From assembly GCA_022495995.1 (NCBI GenBank), contig JAFEMH010002579.1:62001-126000 (forward strand): a stretch of DNA of 64,000 nt, given 5' to 3'. The translations under genes and the position numbers were made by a program. The notes beneath the pieces were generated by a model. It did no database searches, was not told the origin of the DNA, and was given only the letters and a program-made list of their open reading frames with translations. How positions within the stretch are numbered: position 1 is the first letter of the stretch; each line of letters begins with the position of its first letter. Source of the DNA: Adenophora triphylla var. japonica (taxonomy: Eukaryota > Streptophyta > Magnoliopsida > Asterales > Campanulaceae). Of this stretch, positions 54,464 through 64,000 are shown in pieces.

Positions 54464-55966
54464 ATGGAGAAGCCCGTTAGATTGCAAAGGGGGAAAAGAG
54501 ACCGCTTTCTGTCCGATCTTCAATCTTGGGTGAGATATAACTTTCAATCTCACAAGGGGCTGTTTGATTCTTCTTTCAAGATCAAATCTTTATGGCATTT
54601 GAGGGATCTCCCGCCCGATTGGGACTTTTTGAGAGTAGCAGCAAGGTTTTGGGACGTCCGGAGATACGTTTACTGCTTTTCTTACAATGAGATTGTCCCA
54701 ACCTACGAAGACTTCCGAGCCTTGATTGGGGGTCCAGAAATTGAGGCTATATCGATTCCTCTGATCGAAGATGTGCCAGTGGCGGCAAAGCTTGCATCTT
54801 TTCTGCACATATCTCTGGGAGAGGCTGAGGGGATGATGATAACTCTAGACAGGATTGACCTTTCTGATATCCCGGGCAGGTTCGGGTATCCGGATATGGC
54901 TACGACCACGGTGGCTATGGATGCCTTTATCCTCTGCATATTCTCTTCTCTGTTCACCGCTGAGTCCATGGGGATCTGTCATGGTGGTCTCTTGGACATG
55001 GTTAGGGATTGCAGAGCTGGGAAGGATATTGTCCCATTGGTTTTGGGTGAGACCCTGCATGGTATCGATAGGATGGCTAGAGGAGACCGTTTCATGAGGT
55101 CTGGGAGTCCGGCCATGTTGACTTTGTGGCTGCAGGAGAGGCTCAGGGCTTTGCCAGGGGCTTTGCCGACTCAGTGCCCTTGGGTGATTTCCCGGAGGGG
55201 TTTACCTCGACAGCAGGACCAGGGTGACTGGGAGCCGATGATGGCTAGGTTATCCACTTCGGATATTCATCGGTGGGTACCTCACTGGAGGTTGCAGACC
55301 AGGAGGACATTTCAGGAGTCCTATATAGTGAGGGTTCCAGGGTTATGCTGGTCATCCTTCTACATACCCTGCTTGGTATCCAGGCAGTTCGGGGCCTTAC
55401 AGGAGCCGTTGGGCGATTGGGAGGACATCCGTACCATGGAGGTGGTGCCATTAGATATGAGGGATCCAGCCAGCTTTTCATTCTTCTCGAGGGCTTGGAC
55501 ATACACCGCTTTCCCACCTAGGGCTATCCTTAGGAGCAGGAAGAGTACCATCTTGACCACGGTCTACTTGGATTGGTACGAGAGGGAGATGGGAGCGACT
55601 CAGGTCATACTGGGAGAGAGGCGTCAGGCTTTATTGGGGGCTGACTGTGACTCGAGTAGGACTCTGAGGGAGACTGAAGCTAAGGCGAGTCATCATAACC
55701 AGCCGGGTGACCTTATCAAAGATATGGAGGCTCGATATAAGAGGCTTTCTGAAGTCTCTCCCTTGACTGAGGCTCAGAGGGAGGAAGTGTGGACTCGTGC
55801 CCGTGTTGAGAGGGCACTTATTGACACGGGTTTAATGGAGGCTCCAGTAAGGATACCGGAGATCGGGATGAGGGAGACCGACATCATGGAGAAGAAGAGA
55901 AAGAAAACTCGACGGGGTCGAGGTAAAGGGAAGAAGACCAAGGAAGACTTAGTGAATGACAGCTAA
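54464..55966 (+). CDS. element B2 antisense gene 2: PMD/DUF7745-like protein, intact
   Basis: A complete 500-codon frame from MEKPVRLQRGKRDRFLSDLQ to TAA. I chose this ATG because B and B2 align from here; the frame is open further upstream to 54371 without conservation. The N-terminal core has FWDVRRYVYCFSYNEIVPTY and EDFRALIGGPEIEA, the PMD/DUF7745-like pattern. The middle has conserved WVPHWRLQTRRTFQESYIVR and CWSSFYIPCLVSRQFG. The C-terminal third is charged, probably coiled-coil (DMEARYKRLSEVSPLTEAQR), and ends in a basic nuclear-signal-like run (KKRKKTRRGRGKGKKTKED). It is the only undamaged gene over 400 codons in the window. Function unknown; nuclear action is inferred. Confidence 0.82.
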   Translation: MEKPVRLQRGKRDRFLSDLQSWVRYNFQSHKGLFDSSFKIKSLWHLRDLPPDWDFLRVAARFWDVRRYVYCFSYNEIVPTYEDFRALIGGPEIEAISIPLIEDVPVAAKLASFLHISLGEAEGMMITLDRIDLSDIPGRFGYPDMATTTVAMDAFILCIFSSLFTAESMGICHGGLLDMVRDCRAGKDIVPLVLGETLHGIDRMARGDRFMRSGSPAMLTLWLQERLRALPGALPTQCPWVISRRGLPRQQDQGDWEPMMARLSTSDIHRWVPHWRLQTRRTFQESYIVRVPGLCWSSFYIPCLVSRQFGALQEPLGDWEDIRTMEVVPLDMRDPASFSFFSRAWTYTAFPPRAILRSRKSTILTTVYLDWYEREMGATQVILGERRQALLGADCDSSRTLRETEAKASHHNQPGDLIKDMEARYKRLSEVSPLTEAQREEVWTRARVERALIDTGLMEAPVRIPEIGMRETDIMEKKRKKTRRGRGKGKKTKEDLVNDS

Positions 55967-56646
55967 TAGATCTTTTCTTAGGATTCCCTTATTGCCATTT
56001 TGCAAACACAGTAGTTTATTAGGCATTTTATTGTATTTTAGATCTTTGTAGCAGGTTAGCAGAGTCAAGAGTAGACCGTGCTTGAACTCATCAAGAAGTT
56101 TTTAACTTGTAATGAACAAGAGATATTATCTTAGAAATTAATCAAGACACAATTTCATGGAAATTTCAGATGTCTTATTGATTAGGACCCGTTTTATGAA
56201 AACTTGAATGCCCTTTATTTATTGTTTAGGACGCATTTCATTAAGACTTAATCGCCCTTTTTTTTTATTGTTTACCTTTTTTTTTATTGTTTAGACCGAA
56301 CCATAAATGGCTGCCTACGTTCCCCTTTTACAAGAAAGACTAAGGGGCTCAGGTCTTCGTAGTTCATTCTGGTGAACTTTTGAAATTTTTTTATGTGCAG
56401 CCCTGTTTTTTGCCTAGACCGCCCTTTTTGGGTTTTCAGCCTAGCTGGGCATTACTCTTTTTGCACTAAAATTTTTTCTTTCTTTTTTTTTATGTGCAAC
56501 CCTGTTTTTTGCCTAGACCGCCCTTTTTGGGTTTTCAGCCTAGCTGGGTATTACTCTTTTTGCACTAAGATTTTTTCTTTTTTTTTATTTTCTTTTTTTT
56601 TTTTTTTTTTTAATTTTCTTTTTTTTTATTATTATATTTTTTTATT
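55967..56646. other. convergent intergenic region of element B2
   Basis: Collinear with 29839-30425: the AGAGTAGACCGTGCTTGAAC block near 56069, the hairpin at 56315-56362, a duplicated TTGCCTAGACCGCCCTTTTT block (near 56411 and 56511), then a long T-rich tract (56570-56646). The tract is longer than in B. Confidence 0.7.
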
Positions 56647-57740
56647 TTAGACATAGTACCTTCGGAGCTTATCACCGTTGACTGGGTGAACAAAGGGATT
56701 GCCGTCCAGTGCGCAAGCTTCATGGCTCCTCCCGATAGTATCTTACGCACCACATACGGGCCGATCCAAACGGGTTCCCATTTTCCAGGGGGTTGTCTCT
56801 GGTAGGGGGCTTCACTTTCAACACTAAGTCACCCTCTTTGATGTCCCTGGCCTTGACTTTTTTGTCAAATGCTCTGGCCATTCGCCTCTGGTAGGCTCGG
56901 GTGTGCTCCATGGCTTTTAGCCTTCTTTCATCGAGCAGGGCCAACTCATCATGCCGGCTACGCAGCCACTCTACTTCGTTGACACTGTTTTCCAGGAGGA
57001 CCCTTAATGACGGGATTTCCAACTCCACCGGTAACACTTGCTTCCATCCCGTAGGTTAGGGCAAAAGGAGTTTCTCCTGTGGCTGTTCGACAGACGTTAC
57101 GTAGCCCGAGTGCCGAGGTGCGGCTTTTCGGGCCAATCACGACCATGGGTGGCCATTTTTCGGATGATCCGTTCGTGCATCTTATTAGCGGCTTCCACGG
57201 CTCCGTTAGTTTGAGGTGCATGCGGGGACGACTTGTGGCGAGTGATTCGAATTCGACGGTAACCTATCGCAGTCTCCTTCAAAGTGCGACCCATTATCAG
57301 AAATGATCTCATTGGGCACCCCATATCTACACATTATATTTTCCTTGATAAACTGGGCCACCTTCTTGGAAGTGAGGACCTTGTAGGACTTGGCCTCTAC
57401 CCACTTGGTGAAGTAGTCGACGGCTACTAACACAAATTCATGCCCATTGCTTCCTGCCGGGGCTATCTTCCCTATCACGTCAATACCCCAAGTTGCAAAC
57501 GGCCAAGGAGTCGTCATGCAGTACAGGTCATGAGGCGGGAGATGGTTGAGGTTGGCAAACCGTTGGCATTTGTCACATGCTCGGACATGCTGGATACAGT
57601 CTGTCTCCATGGAAATCCAGTAGTAACCCATTCTGAGGATCACTTGCATCAGGGCTCTAGCATTCATATGAGGACCGCAGAGACCATTGTGGACTTCGGT
57701 CATCAACTCTCTGGCCCTTTCTTGAGTGACGCACAAGAGA
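56647..57740 (-). pseudogene. pol: element B2 integrase, C-terminal half frameshifted
   Basis: Zinc finger (VHNGLCGPHMNARAL, CDKCQRFANLNHLPPHD) and core start (WGIDVIGKIAPAGSNGHEFV, VDYFTKW, ISDNGSHFEGDC) are in one frame with the second RNase H end. The frame breaks near 57250; GAVEAANKM and the C-terminal part (PVELEIPSLRVLLENSVNEV, GDLVLKVKPPTRDN) continue in other frames, with further losses near 57110, 57045 and 56790. The zinc finger and first half are better kept than in B. Confidence 0.9.
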
Positions 57741-58560
57741 AGTGGTCCTTGGTACCGTTTTTTGTACAGGTTGCCTCCTAAAATGACATAATGGGAGGCC
57801 AACCTTTTCAGGGCTTGCAAGCTCTTGGCTTTGACACCTTCTTTTGGTCTACCTTCTTCGTCTCTGAAAGCTGACTCTCCATCTTTGAGGAACTCGTAAA
57901 TTTGATTGTACCAGGGTTCCTTGATAGGCTCAGGTCCCAAGTCTACTTCACAACAGAAAGCCAGGGCTTCTCTTCTACCCACTCTGAAGGGTTTTATGGC
58001 TTTTCCCTTGGGGATCTCTGCCAGTGAGGCTAGAGTAGCTAGGGCATCTGCGAATCTTTTCTTTTCCCTTAGCAAGTAGTGGAAAGTCACTTCTCTGAAC
58101 TGTCCAGTCAATTCCTCCATATGGGCATGATACAGCTAAAGATTAGGGTCCACAGTCTTCCATTTGTTGGAGACCTGGTTGATGATCAGGGCTAAGTCTC
58201 CATAAACTTCGAGCTCCTTGACATTCCTTTCTAAGGCAGCTTCTAAACCAGCAATGCAGGCTTCGTACTCGGCAACATTGTTCGTGGCATGGAAGTTCAA
58301 CTTAAGGGCTATGGACGTGTGCTCATCTTTTGGATCGACCAGTAGCATCCCTACGCCATTTCCTCTTTTGTTAGCGGCTCCATCTAAGAAAAGTTGCCAT
58401 CGGTTCTCAGGCTCGACTACAAAGATCCCTTCATCTGGGAATTGGGGTTCAGGCCCACGGTCCTCATTACTGGGAAAATTTGCCAGATGGTCTGACAATG
58501 CTTGACCCTTTATGGCCTTTCTGGTCACGTAGTTGATGTCGTATTCAGCTAAGAAGAAGG
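57741..58560 (-). pseudogene. pol: element B2 second (archaeal-type) RNase H, one stop
   Basis: WQLFLDGAANKRGNGVGMLL, EYEACIAGLEAALE and LEVYGDLALIINQVSNKW in one frame; then a TAG at 58135-58137 (B: Gln) and FREVTFHYLLREKKRFADAL in the next. Catalytic D, E, D and D positions are present. Confidence 0.9.
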
Positions 58561-59994
58561 ACCATTTTGCTAGACGCATCGAGAGGGAAGGCTTATCGAA
58601 GATGTACTTGATGGGGTCCATTTTTGAGACCAAGTTCACAGGGTGGGCTTGCATATAATGCTTCAGCTTACCGACTACCCAGACCAGTCCTGCACAAGTC
58701 TTTTCACATGCTGAGTAATTGAGCTCACTTCCCTGCGACTTCCGGTGACAAAGTAAATGGAATTTTCTACCCGAGAGTCTTTCTTCTCCTGAGCAAGCAT
58801 AGCCCCAACTGCCGTATCAGTGACAGTGAGATAGAGCAGAAGAGGTTTCTGTCTATGTGGGGGGCATAGTACCGGAGGATGTACTAAGTACGCCTTGATC
58901 TGGTCAAAGGCATCCTGGCATTCTTCGGTCCACTCTGTGTCCACATTCTTCTTCATGAGCTCGAAAATGGGCTCGCACATAGTGGTCAACTGGTTGACGA
59001 AATGGCTGATGTACTGCAGTTTGCCCATAAAGCTTTTGACTTCTGTCTGGGTTTGTGGTGGCTTCATGTCCATAATGGCTTTGATCTTTCGGGGGTCGAC
59101 TTTGATACCTCGCTCTGTGACCATATACCCAAGCACTTTTCCCCTTGTCACTCCGAAGGTGCATTTGGCAGGATTTAGTCTCATGGAATGTTGTCTCATC
59201 CTTTCAAAGAACTTTCGCAGGTCAACAAAGTGTTGCCCATCCTTGCCTTTGGAGTGGATTATCATGTCGTCGACGTAGACCTCAATCTCCTTGTGGATCA
59301 TGTCATGAAAAAGAGCGGTCGCTGCCCTTTGATAAGTAGCCCTGGCGTTCTTAAGCCCAAATGGCATTACTGTATAGCAGTAAGTTCCCCACGGTGTGGT
59401 GAAGGCTGTCTTTTCTTGGTCTTCTTCGGCGATCTTGATCTGGTTGTAGCCAGCAAAGCCGTCAACGAAGGATTTGACTTCGTAGTTGGCAGTGGAGTCC
59501 ACCAGGATGTCTATGTTTGGCAAGGGGTAATCGTCTTTGGGGCTGGCCTTGTTCAGATCCCGGAAATCTACACAGCAGCGCACCTTCCCATTGGCCTTGG
59601 TTACGGTCACAATATTGGACAACCATGTCGGATATTCGATGACTCTGATGAATCCTACCCGTAGTAGCTTCTCAATTTCTTCTTTGACCTGTAGAGACCA
59701 CTCTGGCTTGATTTTTCTCAGTTTTTGCTTTACTGGCTTAGCATCTGGTGCTAGAGGGATTCTGTGCTCTACTATTGAACTGTCTAGCGCCGACATATCC
59801 TTGTACGACCATACAAAGATGTCCATGTACTCTCTGAGCGGATTAACCAGTCTGTCCCTTTCAACCCCCTGGAAGAAGCTTCCGATCTGTGTCTCTTTAG
59901 GTTCCTCGACAGTAACCAAGTTAACACTTGTCAAAACCTCCTCGGCAGCTTGGGCCCGGTTTTCCTCTTTTTCTGTAACCTGTTTAAAGATTTC
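58561..59994 (-). pseudogene. pol: element B2 reverse transcriptase and linked RNase H
   Basis: A 419-codon frame (59934-58675) with FVWSYKDMSALDSSIVEHRI, CVDFRDLNKASPKDDYPLPN, FVDGFAGYNQIKIAEEDQEK, AFTTPWGTYCYTVMPFGLKN, intact YVDD (59266-59277) and the RNase H part KPLLLYLTVTDTAVGAMLAQ. A small deletion near 58742 shifts the frame after SIYFV. A stop at 59995-59997 (TAA) separates it from the linker. The RT active site is undamaged. Confidence 0.94.
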
Positions 59995-60574
59995 TTAAAT
60001 GTATTGTTCGTTTAGTGTGTTTGCATCTTGTTCAAATGATTCATTATTAACTGTTGTTAAGTTTTGAGTTAATTTATCATTTGTTATGTTGGCAATAAGA
60101 GGATACTCAGAAAGATCTGTCATTTCATTCAAAGCAAGGGGAAAGATGACATTGATTACATGTTCATAATCCTCAGGCGTGAGGCCTTCGGATGACTCAG
60201 AGGACTGGAATTCAAAGATTCCTGACTCAACTGTATAGACGACAGGGTGTTTGACACGGCCCAGGTTGAGAAGGACGGGGTACCAATCCAAGCTCCGTGA
60301 TCATTTCTTTGTCGGCTGGCTATCGGCCCTGAGAATGTTTCCCAATTCTTCAACGGCATCTCTGTCTTGGTGACCAAAGTGCGGGGATCAAAAGGCTCTT
60401 CACCACCGTCTCCGATTACGGCAACTACCTCATCATCTAAGCTGAAGTCGATCAAATCAGGGATCTGTGCTTCTTCATCAAACAACATTTGCAAACCCCA
60501 CTCACTGTCTTCACTACTGGCAGCTTCTATCTGGCTGATCTTCGGAAGAGCTAACTCAAAGGCGAAGAAATCCA
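59995..60574 (-). pseudogene. element B2 protease-RT linker
   Basis: VESGIFEFQSSESSEGLTPE, DLSEYPLIANITNDKLTQNL and NEQYI in one frame, and LKNWETFSGPIASRQRNDH in another. The frame change is near 60290. Matches the linkers of A and C. Unknown function. Confidence 0.72.
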
Positions 60575-61774
60575 TTACCCCGGATGAGAAGGATGCTGAC
60601 CCTTTGACACTGTTCTGGTTTCCCTTGGTGACACACTCGTTCTGAACGGTAGTGGTAGCTCCAGGAATGTTCGGCAAGTCGAGGAACATTCTCCGAACAT
60701 TCTCCGAACACGATTTGCTGGTTTTCCCCTAACTTTCTCAAGATCTTCCAGAAGGCTTCTCCTCAGGGAGGTCAGATGGTCACTTTCATCGTATTGAGTC
60801 CCACCTTTTGTAAAGTAATGGGTCAGAGACAAGCTGTAGGGGTGGAGATGAACCCCTTCACTTCGTTTTCCTGGAACTGTGCCTTTAGCTTTTCTGTCAT
60901 CCCGAGAGTTCGGTTTGTATCCCAAGCCATATCTGGTAGTCTGTTCCTTTACATCAATGATAGTATTGCGACCCTGTAGTCTTTTGCCCAATCTAAGCCC
61001 CGAAAGATAACCCATTTTTCTCATCATTCTCATGGCAGGGGGGATTTTATCGGAGGTAGTGGTGAGGTCAGTGCAACACACTTGTGCTTTGGAAGAAGCT
61101 ACAGAGAATCCGGTTAAGGCAAACCCTTCATCATCATGCTTAATTTCAAATATCGGGATACCTCCAGTGCTGGTTCCTTCCACCGTGACACTGTCTCCAT
61201 AAATAGTGGTGATAGTACCATCACTTGACTGAAATTTGACGCATTGGTGCAGAGTAGAGGCTACCCCATTCATCTGGTGGATCCAAGGGTGCCCCAGCAG
61301 AGCGGTAAATGAAATTGAAATGTCAATCACTTGAAAGTCAATGTCCATGACCTTTTTCCCGAACCATAACTTGAGAGTAGCAATCCCCAAAATTGATCAT
61401 GCAGTGGAGTCATAGGCCTTAATAGTCTGACTAGAAGGCTTCAAATCCGTGGGCTTCAGATCCAGTAAGTCCATCATCTTTGCTGGCAGGACATTCATTG
61501 CAGACCCTCCATCGACTAATACCCGTGGCAACTGGCGTTCTTCCAACTGGACCATGATGTAAAGCGGTTCGTTATGACTAGCCCCATACTTTGGCAGGTC
61601 CAAGTCAGTGAAGGTAATGATGTTTCCGTAATGGATACTTCCAATCATCTGGACGACCTCATCTAGGGTGACATCTATGGGCACCATGGTCTTGGCCAAA
61701 CTTTCTTCTAGTTTCAGCTTATGAGGGTATGAAGAGGTTAAAAAGGACCACAAGGAGATATTGGCACAGTACAC
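60575..61774 (-). pseudogene. pro: element B2 protease with G-patch-like C-terminal segment
   Basis: HYGNIITFTDLDLPKYGASH, EERQLPRVLVDGGSAMNVLP with catalytic DGGS (61502-61513), IKAYDST, a stop at 61397, then VMDIDFQVIDISISFTALLG, NGVASTLHQCVKF and the G-patch-like RKMGYLSGLRLGKRLQG with GLGY after it. B lacks this whole region. Confidence 0.87.
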
Positions 61775-62130
61775 TTTAAGCGAGTCGGCACCGGATCCTC
61801 CTTGTCGAGTCGGCTTTTACGCTTCGGCTTATAGGGTCTTTTGTCTGTTTTCGGCTCGAGACGGCATTTCTTTTGTCACCCTTAGGGCATTCAACACTCA
61901 TCCGTCCGGACCGAGTCATCACATAGACATTAGACTTCTCGAATCATCATTCCTCTGGAGGATTACATCGGCTCTTTCAAAGTCGAGGCGGGCTCTTCCG
62001 GCGTATGGCCAATTCTGGCGGATTAATCGATTGACGGCGCTACGAGAGGCATAGGCGGCTTCCCGAATCGATCCCGGGTTAATGGCTTTACGGCCTTCTC
62101 GGGGTTTGGAATTCTTAACTGACTTAGCGA
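61775..62130 (-). pseudogene. element B2 degraded segment between gag region and protease
   Basis: A heavily mutated relative of the segment VNEFREDIWPCASKN to VLTRSGQIHVLP of A (11049-11411): VNRLIRQNWPYA-like and LGPDG can be read, with several stops. It is GC- and CpG-richer than its neighbours. Confidence 0.5.
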
Positions 62131-63636
62131 CTAGCTGATTTCAGCTTCATCCTTTTCACTCAGAACCTTGACAGTCTCATTCAGGCTTTTCAAGGTCAGC
62201 ATGCAACATGAATTATCAGAGTCTGGAGGTTTGCTAATGGCTTCCTCACTTGGACCTAGCAACTTTTTCAGCAGAGTAGGATTGCATTCCTCATCACTGT
62301 CAAGTATATCCCTCTTTTCTTTAGGGGTTAGCCTTCTGACGGCATCTTTGACGTTGGCCAAACACTTTCTGAAGTGGGAAATTCTATCATCGAGAAGGAT
62401 TTCTGTGGGGTCAAACCTCATGGCGGGTTCCTGTTCTTTACTGTCAGGAAGATTTTCTGGGCTTTTCGGCTTCTGGGCTAACCACTCCTCTACTGTTCCT
62501 TCTGACATTTTGACTGTGTCTTCCTTAGTATCACTACAGTAACTCTCATGAGAACTCTCATCTTGACTCTGATGACCAATGAGGGCAAAAGCAGGTCGGG
62601 ATACTTGGCGCCATATAAGGGGTATCTTGGACTTTTCCTCTGACTTGGGGATTACCAAGAAAACATCATTGTCATCATAGGACATAAAGGGGACCGGGGT
62701 CGCTTCGAACCTTAAGACTCTTTCCAGGGCATTCATACACTCTTCTTCAGACATGGTTTCAGGGGTGACTCTTAGCACTGCAATGGAGTCTACTCTTCCC
62801 GACGGGGGTTTGGCCTCAATGACGCTTATATGTTCTAGATCGGCGGGTAGAGCCCACTTCCCTCTTTCAATTAAAGCTTCGATCAAGTTCCTCCATTCAC
62901 CGACCAAGTCTTTGTAAGGAGTATTGAACTCTAGGATGTAGAATTCGTATGCTGCCTCATCTGAGCTTGCATCCTTTTTCTCTTCCGGACCTTCACACAG
63001 GCTACAGACACATTTTGAAGTGATACCATCTCCCATTCCAGGTCCGTGGTTTTCTACTTTATCTTGCCCTCCGGGTTTCACTTCTGTTGATTCCAGGTTC
63101 ATTCCTTCTACTGAACTGTCATCATCACTGTAAATCCACCCATTCCTATTCTCATTTCCGACTGACTCTTCACTGCCACTGTCTGGTAGATAGGCAAACT
63201 CACAGGCGTTGACAAAGTTAGAAAGGTTAGGCTGGTACTGGAATTCCAGGGTAGGGAAATTTGGCTCAGGCTGAGAGGAGGGAAAGAGTCCCATGGGGTA
63301 ATGCAGAGGCTGCGTTATGGGGATAGCTGTGGCATTTGCTCTTTGCTGGTAGGGAACAAAGCTAGGTCTTATCTGAGGAGGAGAGGGTGTCGGGACCCTG
63401 ATGGCTTGAGACATTGGGAAAGACTGAAAAGGGACAGTCTTTGGCAATGGATCATATGTGGACGGAGGAGGGCATTGGTTATAGACTAGCTCTTCTTCCC
63501 TAGTCATCTGGTTACCCAAACCAGTAATGTTCTCTGTCAAATCGGTCATTCTGACTCTCTGGACTGACAAAGCTGAGGATTTTGGCGAACTGTCTGAGAA
63601 TTCTGCGCTAACAAGCCGCTGACCCGATGTTTTCAC
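62131..63636 (-). CDS. element B2 gag-region protein of unknown type (501 codons)
   Basis: An uninterrupted frame from MKTSGQRLVSAEFSDSSPKS to a TAG. The N-terminal part is Pro-rich (QCPPPSTYDPLPKTVPFQSF). The middle has a Cys motif (SKCVCSLCEG) and one unit of the roughly 85-residue domain (LEFNTPYKDLVGEWRNLIEA to MSEEECMNALERVL), followed by VFLVIPKSEEKSKIPLIWRQ. The C-terminal part is acidic (KEKRDILDSDEECNPTLL). It lacks the capsid core and zinc knuckle of a normal Gag, so it cannot replace gag by itself. Start uncertain; MTDLTENITG is another choice. Confidence 0.65.
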   Translation of the reverse strand: MKTSGQRLVSAEFSDSSPKSSALSVQRVRMTDLTENITGLGNQMTREEELVYNQCPPPSTYDPLPKTVPFQSFPMSQAIRVPTPSPPQIRPSFVPYQQRANATAIPITQPLHYPMGLFPSSQPEPNFPTLEFQYQPNLSNFVNACEFAYLPDSGSEESVGNENRNGWIYSDDDSSVEGMNLESTEVKPGGQDKVENHGPGMGDGITSKCVCSLCEGPEEKKDASSDEAAYEFYILEFNTPYKDLVGEWRNLIEALIERGKWALPADLEHISVIEAKPPSGRVDSIAVLRVTPETMSEEECMNALERVLRFEATPVPFMSYDDNDVFLVIPKSEEKSKIPLIWRQVSRPAFALIGHQSQDESSHESYCSDTKEDTVKMSEGTVEEWLAQKPKSPENLPDSKEQEPAMRFDPTEILLDDRISHFRKCLANVKDAVRRLTPKEKRDILDSDEECNPTLLKKLLGPSEEAISKPPDSDNSCCMLTLKSLNETVKVLSEKDEAEIS

Positions 63637-64000
63637 CCACTTCTTTCTCGCTGCGGGAAAGGGATAGGAGAGGATTAGACTCAGGGTAGGTGTTTAGGCT
63701 GAAGGCTCAAGCAATATGCAAATTAAGAATCTTCCAGTTTACTTAAAACAATGTCTTTTATTAACTTCTATTTGGTTGGAAAAGGGGTTCTGCCCTTCTT
63801 TTTCGCAACTACTCTAGATCCTGGAACCGTGGGTTCCGTCACTACGTCTATAAGCCCCTCGTATTCCACCTGTATTTCGACCTCCCAGGGTGGACAGCCC
63901 CGGGCGAGGGTCCTATAGGGCACGCGGATCCCACCGATCGAGAGAGAAGAATGCTCCTAACGGGTCTAGCGGGTCATAGGAACTTTTAACGCACGAGCGA
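63637..64000 (-). other. element B2 leader, cut by the window end
   Basis: Nearly identical to 34940-35310 of B, including the block shared with A. PBS and 5' LTR should follow to the right of the window. Confidence 0.8.

Larger units (their letters stand above)
48375..64000 (-). mobile_element. element B2: second family-2 Tat retrotransposon, 5' end beyond window
   Basis: The 3' LTR (48375-50096), spacer, antisense genes 1 and 2 (plus strand), then pol, protease and gag-like genes on the minus strand and part of the leader. Collinear with B, but it retains protease and has a different gag region. More than 15.6 kb. Inserted into element C. Confidence 0.93.

Noticed and set aside
51342..55966. 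PMD-like genes as host genes
   Set aside because: They lie inside elements with defined LTRs, at the same place in three elements, and B has a target duplication around the whole unit.

Overview
This window looks like a block of heterochromatic, repeat-rich DNA from a flowering plant nuclear genome. I see no host gene, tRNA or rRNA. Everything I can identify belongs to LTR retrotransposons nested in one another: one Ty1/copia element and four Ty3/gypsy elements. The gypsy elements fit the Tat (Ogre/Retand-like) lineage. They have a second RNase H after the RT-linked one, a primer-binding site of the TGGCGACTC type, very long internal regions, and extra genes on the opposite strand between pol and the 3' LTR.

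Layout. (1) 1-6298 is a copia element that appears internally inverted: integrase-RT-RNase H and a partial LTR lie on the plus strand, while gag, PBS and a full 1636-bp LTR lie on the minus strand. It sits inside the integrase gene of gypsy element A. (2) 6299-19905 is element A (minus strand): gag, two protease-like domains separated by an unusual repeated-domain region, RT (dead active site), RNase H, integrase, and its 5' LTR at 17746-19905. (3) 19906-22261 and 38398-48374 are pieces of element C, the same family as A (minus strand), with its antisense genes on the plus strand. (4) 22262-38392 is element B, a 16.1-kb family-2 element with both LTRs and an exact 5-bp target duplication (CCTGG), inserted in exon 2 of C's antisense gene 1. 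(5) 48375-64000 is element B2, a second family-2 element inserted in C's gag-protease region; its 5' end lies beyond the window.

The most interesting system is the antisense two-gene cassette carried by B, B2 and C. Gene 1 encodes a plant mobile domain (PMD)-like protein in four exons. Its three phase-0 GT-AG introns are conserved across two element families, and they survive retrotransposition because they lie antisense to the genomic RNA. Gene 2 is a single-exon gene for a PMD/DUF7745-like protein with a basic tail; the B2 copy is a complete 500-codon frame. The antisense promoters and the LTR promoter of the same family share family-specific CG-rich palindromes close to the TATA box: GCCGTGCGGC in family 2 and GGCCGGACGGCC in family 1. 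An unrelated GGGCGGTCGCCC array of eight copies sits at the same place in the copia LTR. I infer a possible self-recognition circuit in which an element-encoded protein acts on the element's own promoters. This is untested.

Almost all gag-pol genes are broken. B and B2 have each lost different parts of gag/protease, so they were probably mobilised in trans.
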